Assembly: GCA_029747585.1 (NCBI GenBank)
Contig: JAPEVF010000015.1
Coordinates: 1 to 64,000, forward strand
Length of the DNA stretch: 64,000 nt
Direction of reading: 5' to 3'
Origin: Pleurotus djamor
Lineage: Eukaryota > Basidiomycota > Agaricomycetes > Agaricales > Pleurotaceae
How positions within the stretch are numbered: the first letter of the stretch is position 1; each line of letters begins with the position of its first letter. Positions 11,875-24,299 of this stretch are shown here, one piece after another. The translations under genes and the position numbers were made by a program. Below the pieces are notes generated by a model. That model made no database searches and had not been told where the DNA came from. It saw only the letters and a list, made by a program, of their open reading frames with translations.

Positions 11875-13104
11875 ATGCCTATCATGCCTTGTATCCGCAT
11901 CGTCCTCCTTTGGAGCTCCATCGCGACTCTCGTCCTCGGTCAAACAAAAATACTCTTGTCAGATGACAATGGATGGGCGGTTGCTCACGTTCGTGCGCCG
12001 TTTGCAGCTCTTCGGTCTGCTGGCCATAATGTAACGTTANTTTTCTCTTCTCTCAACGCCCNAGAGCTTGATCAGTTTGCATAGGTCCTACTAGTTGCTC
12101 CGGCTGATGATGCCTCCACTGGTATTATCTCTCCATTCGTCCCNATTCTCAATCAGAGAATTCTGCCATGCCAATTCAATACTTGTCCTGGTCTGTTGGA
12201 TGCACTNGGACTTCCGCTTGGTGTCTTTCCTGCGACAGGATCAAACTCGACTGATAGTGAGTGGATACAATATCTTCCCGCCGATCAACTTTCTGAACGA
12301 CGTTTCGCGTACCCGCATTAGACAGACTCAACTACGTCACCGCGTTCACGTACGTGCTTCAATCCGTCTCACTCAGATCATCACTGATAACAGCTTCTGA
12401 TAGCGTCGGCGCTGTTCAAAGTGGGATAGAAAATGTGTCACCAACTATCTTTAGCTCTCCTCCAGACTTGGTNTTGGTTGGAGTTCACATCGGAAGTGAG
12501 CGATGAGTTTCTCCAGACGTCTCAGTCAAACTGACTNNTCGATAGATACAGTTGGAAATGCCCTCAAAACGTCCGGCTTGATGTAGGTCCTCATTTATCA
12601 TTCTTCCCGTTAAGTCTCAGCGTACCTTACAGCTCCGCTGCTGCTTTCGCCATCAATCATGGCATCCCAGCTATCACTTTCTCGGGCGCAACTGGGTCTC
12701 AGGTATCCTACACAACCCTCGAGTCTGATCCTACCTCTCAGTCCTCGATCGCCGCGCAAATATATTCAACCCTTCTGACAAACCTCGTGAACAAACTCAC
12801 GACACCACCTGGACCTATCCTCCCTCCAAACATTGGTCTGAATGTCAATTTCCCATCAACGGCGAACTGTGCCACCGCTTCGAGTATCAAATTCGTGCTC
12901 AGCAGGCTCGCGACGGATCCGGACGCCAATAGCGATTCCTGCACCAATCTACGCCTTCCCCTCGAGTCCGCGGTGCTAAGCGCAAATTGCCTGGCCAGTA
13001 TCAGCCTATGGGATGTCAACACGAAGGAGGACGCTGATCCGTTGACCCAGGCCGCTGTCATGTTCAAGCTTCTGGACATACTCACATGTCCTAATTTATC
13101 GTGA
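11875..13104 (+). CDS. Secreted SurE-like protein, copy B (altered metal site)
   Basis: Six exons (11875-12030, 12085-12256, 12322-12349, 12404-12495, 12552-12582, 12621-13104) join in phase to 320 aa. The signal peptide is MPIMPCIRIVLLWSSIATL. The N-terminal motif is SDDNGW where canonical SurE has NDDGW, so the second Asp ligand becomes Asn. The SGSN motif is VGVHIG, so the ligand Asn becomes His. The SGTVGAA loop is replaced by PYSSAAA, and exon 5 is 6 nt shorter than in the other copies. The C-terminal half (GPILPPNIGLNVNFPS, ASSIKFVLSR) is well conserved, so the fold is probably kept. A second ATG at 11884 is also possible. Activity as a nucleotidase is doubtful. Confidence 0.8.
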
Positions 13105-13408
13105 AAGGGAAGGAGAGGGTACGAATACACTGCCACCAATACGATTCTTGACGTTCGAGTAGAAAACATCGTCCCCATGTCCAAACTATCCTGAGCGACC
13201 ATCCTTGTCCGAAATCGATTCTCTCATCGATTTGTGCCTCACGAAAGCCGGTCAGGCTTTGAGGCGGTCATGCCATCTGTCAAACCGTTCTACCATTACC
13301 TAAAGGACGCGTCTAGAATGCGAGTTTCTCTCACCAACCGCGTATACGAATGTGCAGTCTTGCCGATGCATTTAACCATGTCTGGATACCGTGCTTCATG
13401 AAGCAAGA

Positions 13409-14659
13409 ATGCATCTCATTGTGATTCTCACTCTCATTGTCGCCCATGCGTGGATCGTCAAGTCTCAGCGCAAGATCCTGCTGACTAGCGACAACGGATG
13501 GGCTGTGGCGCAAGTTCGAGCTGAATACGACGCGTTGGTCTCTGCAGGCTATGATGTATGTTACTTGGCTCTTTCTCGTCCTCCACATAGCCTGCTGAGA
13601 TCTTCATAATATGTAGGTGATCCTGGACGCTCCAGCAGATGACGCGTCTAGTGGTTCAATCTCGCCAATCATTACGATTCCCATTCTCAATATCAGGACC
13701 CGAGTCAACCCTTGTCAATTCAACACCTGCTCGCGTCTTCTCGATCCTCTGGGTATCCCTCTGAGTGGGTTCCCTGTTAATGGGTCTGATCCTTCGAATG
13801 GTAAGTAATCCTTCCAGAATCTACGAAGCTTCGTTAGCGGACCAATGGTTGAACCAAATAGGCCGGTTGAAGTACATCACTGGCTTTACGTGGGTTTGAT
13901 GCATACCTCGGTGTATGTTCCACTCCTGACCCCTTCTGTTAGGACCGATGCTCTCCGCGATGGCATTACCCGCCTTGCTCCTACCTTCTTCGGATCGAAT
14001 CCGGACTTGGTGATTGTTGGTAGCCACATTGGAAGTCAGCATCGATTATCTTTTCTTGAGCCCACGGCTTCCACTAAAATGCCCCTCTTCCAGATAAATT
14101 TGGTTCAGATATGCAAACTTCGGATGGGATGTAAGTTAATCCGTACATATGCGTTGAGATCTTGGACTTAACAGGTTGTAGCGAAGCTGCAGCTGAAGCA
14201 ATTAAACTCGGGATACCAGCCATTGCCTTCTCTGGAGCTTCCGGTGCACAAGTTTCCTTTACAACTCTTCAATCAAACCCAACGAGCCAGGCCTCAGTGG
14301 CTGCGAGCGTATATTCTGCCCTTATTGTCAAACTCGTGAATGCCCTCAATTCCGGGTCAGACGCTTCTCCAATTCTGCCTCCAGGCATTGGTCTCGCAAT
14401 CAACTTTCCATCTATCACTGATTGCCCCACGGCTTCAAGTATCAACTACGTTCTTAGCAGAATCACTCCGGATCCAAATCCTAATGACGTTTCTTGTGTA
14501 AACATACACTTGCCGACAGAAACGACTGTGGTCCGTGCGGGATGTTTAGCTAGTATTAGCGCTTTCGATGCGACCACGCTTGCGGATGTTGAGCCCTTGA
14601 CGCAAGTTACGCTCATGTCTCGCCTAATGGGTATCCTTATTTGCCCTAGGTTGGGCTAG
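13409..14659 (+). CDS. Secreted SurE-like protein, copy C (altered metal site)
   Basis: Six exons (13409-13555, 13617-13800, 13862-13889, 13943-14034, 14094-14130, 14182-14659) join in phase to 321 aa. The signal peptide is MHLIVILTLIVAHAWIVKSQ. The metal motif reads TSDNGW (canonical TNDDGW), and the ligand Asn of SGSN is His (VGSHIG). The Ser loop DAPADDASSG is kept. Exons 3, 4 and 5 (28, 92 and 37 nt) have the same lengths as in copies A and D. The intron after exon 4 starts with the weak donor GTCAGC. I see no clear TATA box in the 304 bp upstream. Confidence 0.8.
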
Positions 14660-14899
14660 TACTTTAGAGTAGTGGCAGATACGTGGAGGAGCTCTTTTTA
14701 AACAAGGTGCATGCGCGCCACCATCTCGTTTTCCCCGAATCCTCATCCCTGGAATCCCTCAGGTTTTTTGGATGTTTTAAAAGCAATATGACCAGTTATG
14801 GGATTTCATTTCCTGATCTCCTGGAACGAGACCTTTTCTAGGGCTTTCCAATAGCCGTGAAAATATTTCCGTTCCCATGTGAGACGTCAGCATTCGGAA

Positions 14900-14906
14900 T
14901 ATAAGG
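14900..14906 (+). promoter_or_regulatory. TATA box of SurE-like gene D
   Basis: TATAAGG lies 66 bp upstream of the ATG at 14966. Confidence 0.45.
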
Positions 14907-14965
14907 GGTCACTGCTACTACGGTAGCATTGGTTCTGCGATCCCCCCAGGAACCTATCGAAGAAA

Positions 14966-16204
14966 ATGTACCAAGTTTTCACCCTCTTGCTATTATTTTC
15001 GACAACCGTTTGCGGTCAGCGCAAGGTTTTACTCACGTCCGACAACGGTTGGGCGACGGCTCAGATACGTGCAGAGTACAATGCCTTGAAAGCAGCCGGC
15101 TATGATGTGAGGAACCCTTGGTACCAACTGTTGTACGTCTGAAAGTTTTTCCAGGTGATCCTTGATGCGCCTGCCGACGATGTCTCTAGGGGGAATCCAT
15201 CCCCTGTGATCAACATCCCGCTCCTCAACATCAACTCGCGTCTGCTCCCCTGCCAGTTCAACTCTTGTAGACCCCTTGTGGATATATTGGGGATACCCAT
15301 TGCCGGATTCCCTGTCAATGGATCAGATGCAGACGACAGTGAGTACTGTCTTCCCTCGTGGTGTACCTGTCGAGGCGTCTCAAGAGGTTAATAATCATAG
15401 ACCGAATAAATTTCGTGACCGGACATGAGTTGGATGGGTTTATTGACTTCAACAGACGAAATCACTGACATCAACTCTCAGGAGCGATGCCCTCAATGAT
15501 GGCTTGAATAGGCTATCGGCAACCTTTTTTGGGTCAACTCCTAACTTGGTGATCAGTGGTTCACATCTTGGTAGTAAGTACACGTACAACCCCTTTGCTC
15601 GGCTCCCGTGTAGCTGACGTCTGCTTAAGATACCTTTGGATCAGCGATCACAAGCTCAGCCACCGTGTACGCTTCTTGACCGTCCCTTCTTGCGATCGAC
15701 CCTCGCTTACCCGGAACTTGCAGGGGAACCGCGGTAACAGCCATTCAAGCTGGAATACCTGCCATTGCACTCTCTGGTGCGACTAGTGCCCAAGTGTCTT
15801 TTACAACCTTGGACACAGATCCAAACGCTCCAACAACCCTCGCCGCGCAGGCATATTCTGCGGCCATGATGAGGCTGGTCAACACATTGACGACAAGCCT
15901 ACTCCCAACCCCTGCCCTACCGTCTGGCGTCGGTCTCAACGTCAACTTCCCCTCTATCTCAAACTGTTCTTCAAACAATATCCCCTTCATTTTGACGCGG
16001 CTCGAAGCTCGGCCCAATCAGATCGACCTCTTCCCTTGTCCCTTAAACCTCCACATTCCCGATGACATCACGACGGTTAACTCTGGCTGTTTTGCGAGCA
16101 TCACTATATTCGATGCGAATACTATGACTGATATCGACGCAGTGAATTTTTTGGCAGTGGCAACAAAGCTGCTCCCCGTTCTGACGTGTCCTAGCATCCT
16201 ATAA
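14966..16204 (+). CDS. Secreted SurE-like protein, copy D (altered metal site)
   Basis: Six exons (14966-15106, 15155-15338, 15401-15428, 15482-15573, 15630-15666, 15724-16204) join in phase to 320 aa. The signal peptide is MYQVFTLLLLFSTTVCGQ. It carries TSDNGW and SGSHLG, that is, the same Asp-to-Asn and Asn-to-His changes as copy C. The loop reads SSATVGTA. Exon 3 ends at an unusual donor (GTTGGA), but its length of 28 nt equals that of the paralogues and the phase fits, which supports the call. It is the last of four same-strand copies. The spacers between B and C and between C and D are each about 305 bp. Confidence 0.8.
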
Positions 16205-16301
16205 TCTCATGGAAATTCATAAATAAATACATCGGCAAGGTATATGTAGATTGGCATCTCGTTTCATGCAGAGTTCGAGCCAGTATTGTACTCGTATTCT
16301 T

Positions 16302-18309
16302 TTAGGCCAACATCCAGAAGGCGATGAGGGACACCACGATGGTCGGGTACAATGGCATTAGCGTCGTAAGAGCCCCATTTCCAGACGATTTTATCTCGGT
16401 AGCGCTGAATGGCCCTCGGGTACATTCAAACCCAAGTGTATCTTGCTCCCCAGGAACGAGCGTCGATGGATCGCAAATGACAGTCGCTGCTCCGTCAGGT
16501 TGTCCGGATGGATGGACATTGATAGCTCGGAACGAGAGGTTCAGAGCTGGAAACCGAGGATTGAGTCGAAGACCCATTATTCGGTGATCATCGAACTTAC
16601 CAGTATCTGGGAACAAATCAAAAATAATGGCCTGTGTTGCATCCCCGCCTTCAACAAAGTTCCAGCAGGGATTGCTGATGCAGGTCCCATCGGCTGTAAA
16701 CGAGCAATTAGTGTGATTTTCTCTCCTGGAGCTAAGATCCTTACTCCAATTCGTATTCAAAGATCCAGTGAAGTTTTGGAAAAGGAAGTTGGATATCTTT
16801 GTACTCGTCTTGTTGATGTTATCTGGTCGTGGGCCTTTGTCCTAAGTTCGGCATGAACAAAGGTCGGACGCTATTGGGAACCAGACAGAGCCATACCTGG
16901 TCGTAATAGCTGGTCGACATAGTGAGTAAGGTCCCCATACACAATACAAGAAAAAGGAGATGCCTCACTTTTGCGTGATAAAGATAGCGGTCGACACGTT
17001 GACAACGTGAATATCTTGCCATGTGATGTTGTCAGCGAATCCTTGGCCACCCGTCCAGGACTTGAACTGTACAGAAAACTGAGATGGGCCCTATTCACCA
17101 ATTGTCGAGGAACTCACCCGAGCGCCGTAGACGGCACCCTCCATCGTCCAGTTTTTGAAGACCACATCCTTGACGCTGTGGTCAGCGCCGTTTCTACCAA
17201 GGGATCCGATGGATAGACCATGCGAAGAGAATCCACAGTAGCCGTTCTGAGCAAGAATGTTTCGGGCACCGTTGACGACTGAGACGCAATCGTCTCCATT
17301 GTGTCCGTAGTAACCGTCGAGGGTGATATTTTGACCAGAAAGATTGAATCCTGGAGGGCAATTATTAAACCAGTCTGCCCGGATTTAGAGCATCGACATG
17401 GTACGTACCATCCCTAGAATACGACGTGTCAGTGGTTTCTCGAAAGTAAGTAAAGCAAGAGACTCACGTATTGAACGGGAAGCTCTGCGCGAAGCAAATT
17501 CACGTGAGCACCACTTTGTAAATGTGCAGAATACTTACCACTGTTTGCTCCCTGGTGCTATTGCTAGGTGCCGCATCAACAAAATGGTCTTCGATGCGGA
17601 CGTTTTGGCCAGGTACATTCCACCCCCAAGCGATAGGTTTGATAACTTTCAGTTTGCGAAGTAACCCATTCGTCACGTTGAAAGTCGCAAGTTGAGGACG
17701 GAGGATCTAGATGTATTCACAGCTGATGGGTTAGCCGCCTTGCTCTGTTACGATGTCAAGATGTTGTGTTCACCCTGTTTCCGATGTCCCACCACTGTTG
17801 GCCAAATCCATGGAATCGACCCCACTCAAAGTCGTCGGAACCGATGATTTGGACATCCGAACCTTGGATGTAGAACCATGGTGTAGCATATGTCTGAGTA
17901 GGGATGGGATTTGAGACCATTTGACTAAACTCGAGAACACAAACGACGTACACTAGGCATATTCTGAGTGGCATTGATCGCTTGTTGGACTTGTGTCATG
18001 TTACTCGGGAGGTTCAAATTTCCATTGAGGAACACAGTAACGTTTCCTGAAAGTCGTGATGAGAGTACGAGGGGCGTGAGGAGGGAGAAGTAACATACGG
18101 AGGCCAGTCAAAGACACTGGGGTGTGTGCACTGTAATTCGCTCTCTGAAAGGTGATGGTACTGTCGATGGCACATTCTTGAAAGGCTTGGAGAATCATTG
18201 GGCTGTCGTCGCTTCCATCAACGCTGCGAGCAACCGTGCACTCAGCAGCATGAACGGTAAGAAGGGACGAGAGGGATAAGGCGAAAGCAAGCGTTGTCAG
18301 AGGTCCCAT
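16302..18309 (-). CDS. GH28 pectinase (polygalacturonase-type), probably GPI-anchored
   Basis: Eleven exons (18309-18099, 18046-17952, 17893-17774, 17706-17539, 17484-17468, 17413-17409, 17350-17118, 17066-16969, 16909-16897, 16841-16601, 16546-16302) join in phase to 481 aa. A signal peptide (MGPLTTLAFALSLSSLLTVHA) leads into a parallel beta-helix protein. The GH28 motifs appear in order: NTDGF, NGDDCV, SSHGLSIGSLG, then RFKSWTGG in place of RIK. These mark an inverting hydrolase of galacturonans, probably exo-acting (inference). The C-terminus ends in a hydrophobic tail (LMPLYPTIVVSLIAFWMLA), suggesting a GPI-anchor signal. Many N-x-S/T sites are present. Exons of 17, 5 and 13 nt are required to keep the catalytic motif and frame. 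It is convergent with SurE-like copy D. Confidence 0.85.
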
Positions 18310-18733
18310 GGTCGATGCAAGATGAGTGACGGACAGCGGAGGGGAACAGCTTTGAGTTGGCCATACTAACGACTCAATTTATTGAAAGAAGCATCGGTGG
18401 CAATATGAAGTTTCTGTGGGCGAAGTCAATTGGATATTTGTTACTCTGGGATCACACGAACCGGTCAGCAGATCAGCGGCCCGGGAGGGACGTCAATGTT
18501 CGTTAGATCACTCCAAGTCAGTGAGATGCGGGGATTGGGGTCGTGCACACCGAAGTTGATCCCCCCACAAAGAGGTGTAACGGTATGCGGGTAACGGAAG
18601 GAGGCGGGCCGTACACAAGTGGCCAAGGACAGGAAAGCATGGTGTAAGTAAAACGCATTGTAGATGGAAAATTCTGCGGGGGATGCAGCGCACCGAATGC
18701 CTTAAATGCGTAAATACACAACAGCATGGTATT
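18310..18733. other. Intergenic region between GH28 and TMA64
   Basis: These 424 bp hold the GH28 promoter and the TMA64 3' flank, both on the minus strand. An AATAAATTG element near 18377 on the minus strand is the only TATA-like candidate. No open frame of note. Confidence 0.4.
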
Positions 18734-21016
18734 TTACCGAGGGGTCGTCTTCTTTTTGCTATCTGTCATATCTGTGGCTTCTATCCACTTCTTCGGTATC
18801 CCCCTTCCTAGCAGCAATTCGGTGACAGCTGGTATTTGTTTTCCCTGGACGAGAACTTCTTGACCAGAGGATTTGCCAGGGATGGGGGAAACTGTGGAGA
18901 GAAGATTGATGAATGCTTAGGGAGGTGGGGTAACTTTTGAAGAAACGGCAATACCTGCGGTAGATGATGCGCATACTTTCCTTAGCTCGTTTGCCAAGTC
19001 TTCGGCGACGAGAAGGAACGGTTCGAAGCCTGTTACCAGCGTGGAGGCCTTCCTGCCTTGTCTGACTTTAACGGTCACGGAGATGGGTTTGATCGAGCCC
19101 TTCCTGATAAAAAGGACAGAGTCAGATGGGGAAACGCGGGGAAAGTTCGAAGCACACACTTGAGTACGGGATCTTTCCCATCCGGTGTGATCTCATACCA
19201 GTCCTGCATTTTGGCTGTCCATGGCGTCAGCGAAACCGACCCAAGGTGAGAGTTTGTGAGGTATACCGATGATATTGCGGATTATCTCATCTCTCTTCAG
19301 AAATTCCGTATCTGCGTCTCCTTTCCCTTGGACGGCATTCCGAAGTGTCGCATCCAGATTGATGTATTGTTGTTCGCGTGGGTTTACGAGTTGCTTTTCT
19401 TGGATGTATTTAGCGATTAAAGATCTGACCTCGGTCGCAGTGAATAGGGCGGTAATGCTATCGGAGAGGTGGTCATCATGAAAACCTTGAAGAATGATGT
19501 CTGACTAACCTTGCCCCACATTCATCAAAAAANCTGCGTGATGGGAGAACCCAATGGCTTGTACTTCTCTATGATGATCAATTCTTTGACTCGATTCTTC
19601 TCAGCTTCCTCCCGCTCTTCTTTCTTCTCTTTCTTAGCCTCAATATCGGCGATCGACGCGTACAGTTTATGTGCCTGAACGTCTGGATGGAGAGTATTGA
19701 CAGCCATTAGCGACACCTCGCCACTGCCTTTGCCTTTGAACACCTTGAGGGAGATCAGCCCATCCTTTTCCATGGCTTTGAGGAACGTCGTCAAAGTTTT
19801 GTGGGAGGAGTGTTTGATATCTATAGGTGTTTTGGAGGGTTTTGAGGGGAATGCTGGACGTGATGGAAGAATATGATTGGAGTACAGGATAGTAGCGGCC
19901 AAAGGGAAAGATGCCGGGTTTAGTTTTGACAGGGAGGATCGGATGGCTTGTATGAGACTGGTCCTCAACACGTCTGTTATCTCTGAAGAACGTTGGTAGC
20001 TTCAGAATGAGGAACGATCTGTGGTTGAACACATCCACGAACCTTCGGAAGACAACTCTGGGACCGACGACAATTCAACATCAGTGGTAGTCGCGTCGTC
20101 TGGAGGGGAAGTAGCGGCGGGTTCCACTGAACCTGATGCTGTTGCTGTATCGGCCACTTGTAGCTGCGATAGGTTGCCTGACAATTCGTAAAGTGAGACG
20201 GGCTCTGGGACGTCTCCACCTTGGCCCATGTCCCACAGAATGTCTTTCCACGCGTGGTTAACGTACACGGCCTTGCCTTTCCCATCTTTCGCCAATTCTT
20301 GAGCGTTCACAGCCATGTGCCCTACCGCTAATGGGTAGCCTTGCTTTGTTGGGTCAGGATTGTGCTGAACCACAGCGACAAGCTGGTCGTCGACGAGTGA
20401 CGGTGACCATCGGACCACTAAAGAAACGCGTAGGATATGGAAACTTGTGAGAAGCAACGAACCACAGACAACATTAAGCGCACCTCCAGGTATCATCAAG
20501 TCCGCTCCTCCAATTAGTTTGGGGATCACAGCAGCAGGGGTGGAAATCCATGGTAAAAGAGCAGGTTGCTTCCACAAAGTGTAGACTGAGTTGATTTACA
20601 TGATTCGAATGATCGCAGGGTTGAAACGCGCAGGGTACCTGTCGGAATCAACTCCTCGGAGTCCTTTCCAATCGTGAACCACAAAGGATCACCGCCATTT
20701 GGTGCAAGATACGCGGTCTGTGGTGTTTGTCACGCTCGTTAGATGGCGCGTGTTACACAGCAATACAGAACCACGAAGACTCACGCCAGGTTCTTTGAGA
20801 TGGGTAAGGAATTTCACTGAGAGAACGCCCTCGGGTACTAGCAGGTCACCAATTTCATCTGTGACCGCGAAGCTTTGGACCACCCTCTGCCTGAGCTTTC
20901 GCCTGTCCGAGCTACGCAGTGGGGCTGATCTGCAAATGAGTCGATGATTTGCGATGTCGAGCCATTATGTTCCCCGTACCAGAGGTTTTCAGGTTTGAAA
21001 GCGGTTTCTTGAACAT
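18734..21016 (-). CDS. TMA64: Translation factor eIF2D homologue
   Basis: Ten exons (21016-20980, 20924-20785, 20717-20639, 20585-20484, 20417-20043, 19982-19510, 19457-19267, 19214-19160, 19103-18955, 18891-18734) give about 585 aa. The N-terminus MFKKPLSNLK and the PUA part (YTLWKQPALLPW, IPKLIGGADLMIPG) are followed by an acidic linker, a winged-helix/SWIB-like region, a charged helix (EAKKEKKEEREEAEKNR) and a C-terminal SUI1 domain (VKVRQGRKASTLVTGFEPF, VQGKQIPAVTELLLGRG, PKKWIE). eIF2D binds the 40S subunit and acts in tRNA delivery and post-termination recycling. The exon sum is one base too long. The extra base is the N at 19533 next to a T6 run, and removing it restores QFFDECG. The gene lies 223 bp downstream of DIM1 on the same strand. 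Confidence 0.9.
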
Positions 21017-21037
21017 GGTGGTGGTGGTGGTGGTGGT
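21017..21037 (-). repeat. (ACC)7 microsatellite abutting the TMA64 start codon
   Basis: Seven perfect ACC units on the minus strand run directly into the ATG (ACC-ATG), which places A at -3 of the start codon. Unit number may vary without changing the start context. It lies in the 5' untranslated region. Confidence 0.8.
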
Positions 21038-21239
21038 AAATAGAGATGTGGTTGCAGCGCCATGTGTGGTCGTGTTTCTTGCAACAATACTAACCGAGAC
21101 TCTGGCAAGAGATTCGTACGCAAGCTTGCGTACGGGAATTCAGAGCTACAACAACGGGAACTACAACAGCAACGACGAGGCTCTAATAATACACGTGTAC
21201 TATTTACTAAGTACTTTTGGGGGGAGCGATGTAAGTCCA

Positions 21240-22476
<1,237 letters not shown>

Positions 22477-22604
22477 GAAGAAGAGATAGAAATGTAGAGG
22501 TGGCTACCAAATCTGAGCGCCCATATCTTGCAAAGTTGCAATCCAGCAAGCGCCGGTCTGTTCTTGGCTCCTCTCCTCCTCGTACCTCTGCCTCGGTGAC
22601 AATT
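22477..22604. promoter_or_regulatory. Bidirectional promoter region DIM1 / BBC1-like gene
   Basis: Only 128 bp separate the ATG of DIM1 (-) and the ATG of the BBC1-like gene (+), so both core promoters and 5' leaders must share or overlap here. I see no canonical TATA box in either direction. Confidence 0.5.
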
Positions 22605-24299
22605 ATGCCATCATGTACGTTCTCCGATTCTTCATTATCCATGTCCTTCGCACCATTGACTGACCGATAGTCGCAGAGCTCAGAGAGAAAGCAGCCAAGG
22701 CTGCCGATGCCGGACGAAATAGGTTCAACGATACGATAGACAAGAGATCTAGGTATGATTTTCGGTAGACTTAAATGACCTCAAATCCAGATTCTCAAAT
22801 TGTGGGCCGTGCTAGCGTACCTCTGAAGAAGACCAACTGGGATCCACATTCCGGAAAGCCACCACCCCCACCACCACCGTCCAGATCTTACTCCAACAAA
22901 CCTCCTTCGAGTTCTAGTTCAGCCCCACAAGTGAACTCGTATGGTAGGTCGGCACTTTCTCCATCAACAAGTGAATCTGGCGAAATCGATTGGGCCAACT
23001 TGAGTCCCCAAGACAAGGATGCGTTCTTTGGCTGGCTCGATGAATACTTCAACCGCCTCCTCAAGGTCGGGATACAACAGCCTGTCAATTTGCCTAGCGA
23101 GATTAGCACGCCTGCCCCGCCACCAGCACAAACATCTACGATCAAGTCTGGTCTCGGCCCCCCTGTAGGTAACATTCCGTTTGTTTTCTGCGTTTAATTA
23201 GTTGACTGTCCACCATGCAGCCTAAAATTGCGACATGGTCCCGCCCGAGTGCTGCCTCTTCAACAACAAGTTGTGAGTTGGTTTCGATGCATTAATGTCT
23301 CCCGCCTGGAGGAACCTTCTCAACCTCTCCCTCTTAGTAGCAACAAATTTCGAACTTTCGCATCCTCCACCAACGGTCCACGGTTCTTCTGCTCTCGATT
23401 TGGCGTATTTCTTCCATCCATCTACGTATTGGTCATCCTCTTGGTATGACACCGACAATCTCCTCCCGCCGCCATTACATGGGAACACCGAACATCGAAT
23501 GACTGGTGCTTGGAAATCGCGTAATAGCGATAAGCATGTCAACGTCGGTATCCTCTTCTCCGTCTCCGACCTCAGTTTATGCTGGGGCGTGGTCGAATAC
23601 TCGACATCTGTGAACGCCGATCCGAACGACACCTTTCTGGTCCGACGGTCGTCCCACTACCTACCTAGACCAAAAGCCCTCGACCATGCCACACTAGTCA
23701 AGGCACACGAGACTTATGGCGAAACCATCGCGGCATACGCAGAGTCTTATGTTGGCTCAGGGCAATATTGCGCTCGTGGCGAGTGCTGGGATCTCGCTAG
23801 CGAAGCACTAAAATATTTCGACCAGTTCGACTATGTTCCAAAGCCTATTCCCAGTATCGGCCGAACCCATGGCCATCTCATCTTCGAGGGGAAGGCTCAT
23901 GGAAGAGGGAATATGGTCGGGAGATGGCGCGGGGGAGATGATCGTGTCCGCCGAGGGGATATCGTCGAATGGCGCAAAGTCAGAATTGGGTTGGTCGGAG
24001 GACCACCTGGTAGTTGGGCGATTCTTGGAGACCCAGATCACACCGCTATTATCGTCCGGGACAGTACCGTCACTGGTGGACGCCATGTTGGCGACGGTGA
24101 TTCGCTCAGGCCCGATGAACTGGGAAGCCTCCTTGTGGTTGAACAGAGCGTCGGGAATCCTCCAGCTCGGAAAGAGTACGACTTGAAGGCGTTCGAAGAA
24201 GGGGAGATGTGGATTTATAGGCCCATCGGAATGCACACATATCTTGGTTGCGAGTTGTCTGCTACCCTGCCTACTGGGCTGCAGACCCTAACGCTCTAG
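22605..24299 (+). CDS. BBC1/AIM3-like protein with cysteine-proteinase-fold C-terminal domain
   Basis: Five exons (22605-22614, 22671-22752, 22816-23164, 23221-23272, 23338-24299) join in phase to 484 aa. The N-terminus MPSFAELREKAAKAA is followed by KKTNWDPHSGKPPPPPPP, a proline run suited to SH3 or actin-regulator binding, and a Ser-rich linker. The C-terminal half contains HGSSALDLAYFF, GQYCARGECWDLASEAL and DPDHTAIIV. These are the Cys/His/Asp positions of the cysteine-proteinase-like fold of the fungal BBC1/AIM3 group, whose members act at cortical actin patches in endocytosis. I see no SH3 domain in this short version. Exon 1 is 10 nt. The exon 2/3 junction was chosen because it joins KRS to SVPLKKTNW in frame. 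Confidence 0.75.

Noticed and set aside
15429..15481. Frame break in SurE-like copy D suggesting a pseudogene
   Set aside because: A weak but usable GTTGGA donor gives a 28-nt exon identical in length to the three paralogues and keeps the phase, so the gene reads as intact.
17409..17484. Reading straight from the 17-nt exon to the GATTCAATC exon in GH28
   Set aside because: It shifts the frame and destroys the catalytic motif; the 5-nt exon with good borders solves both.
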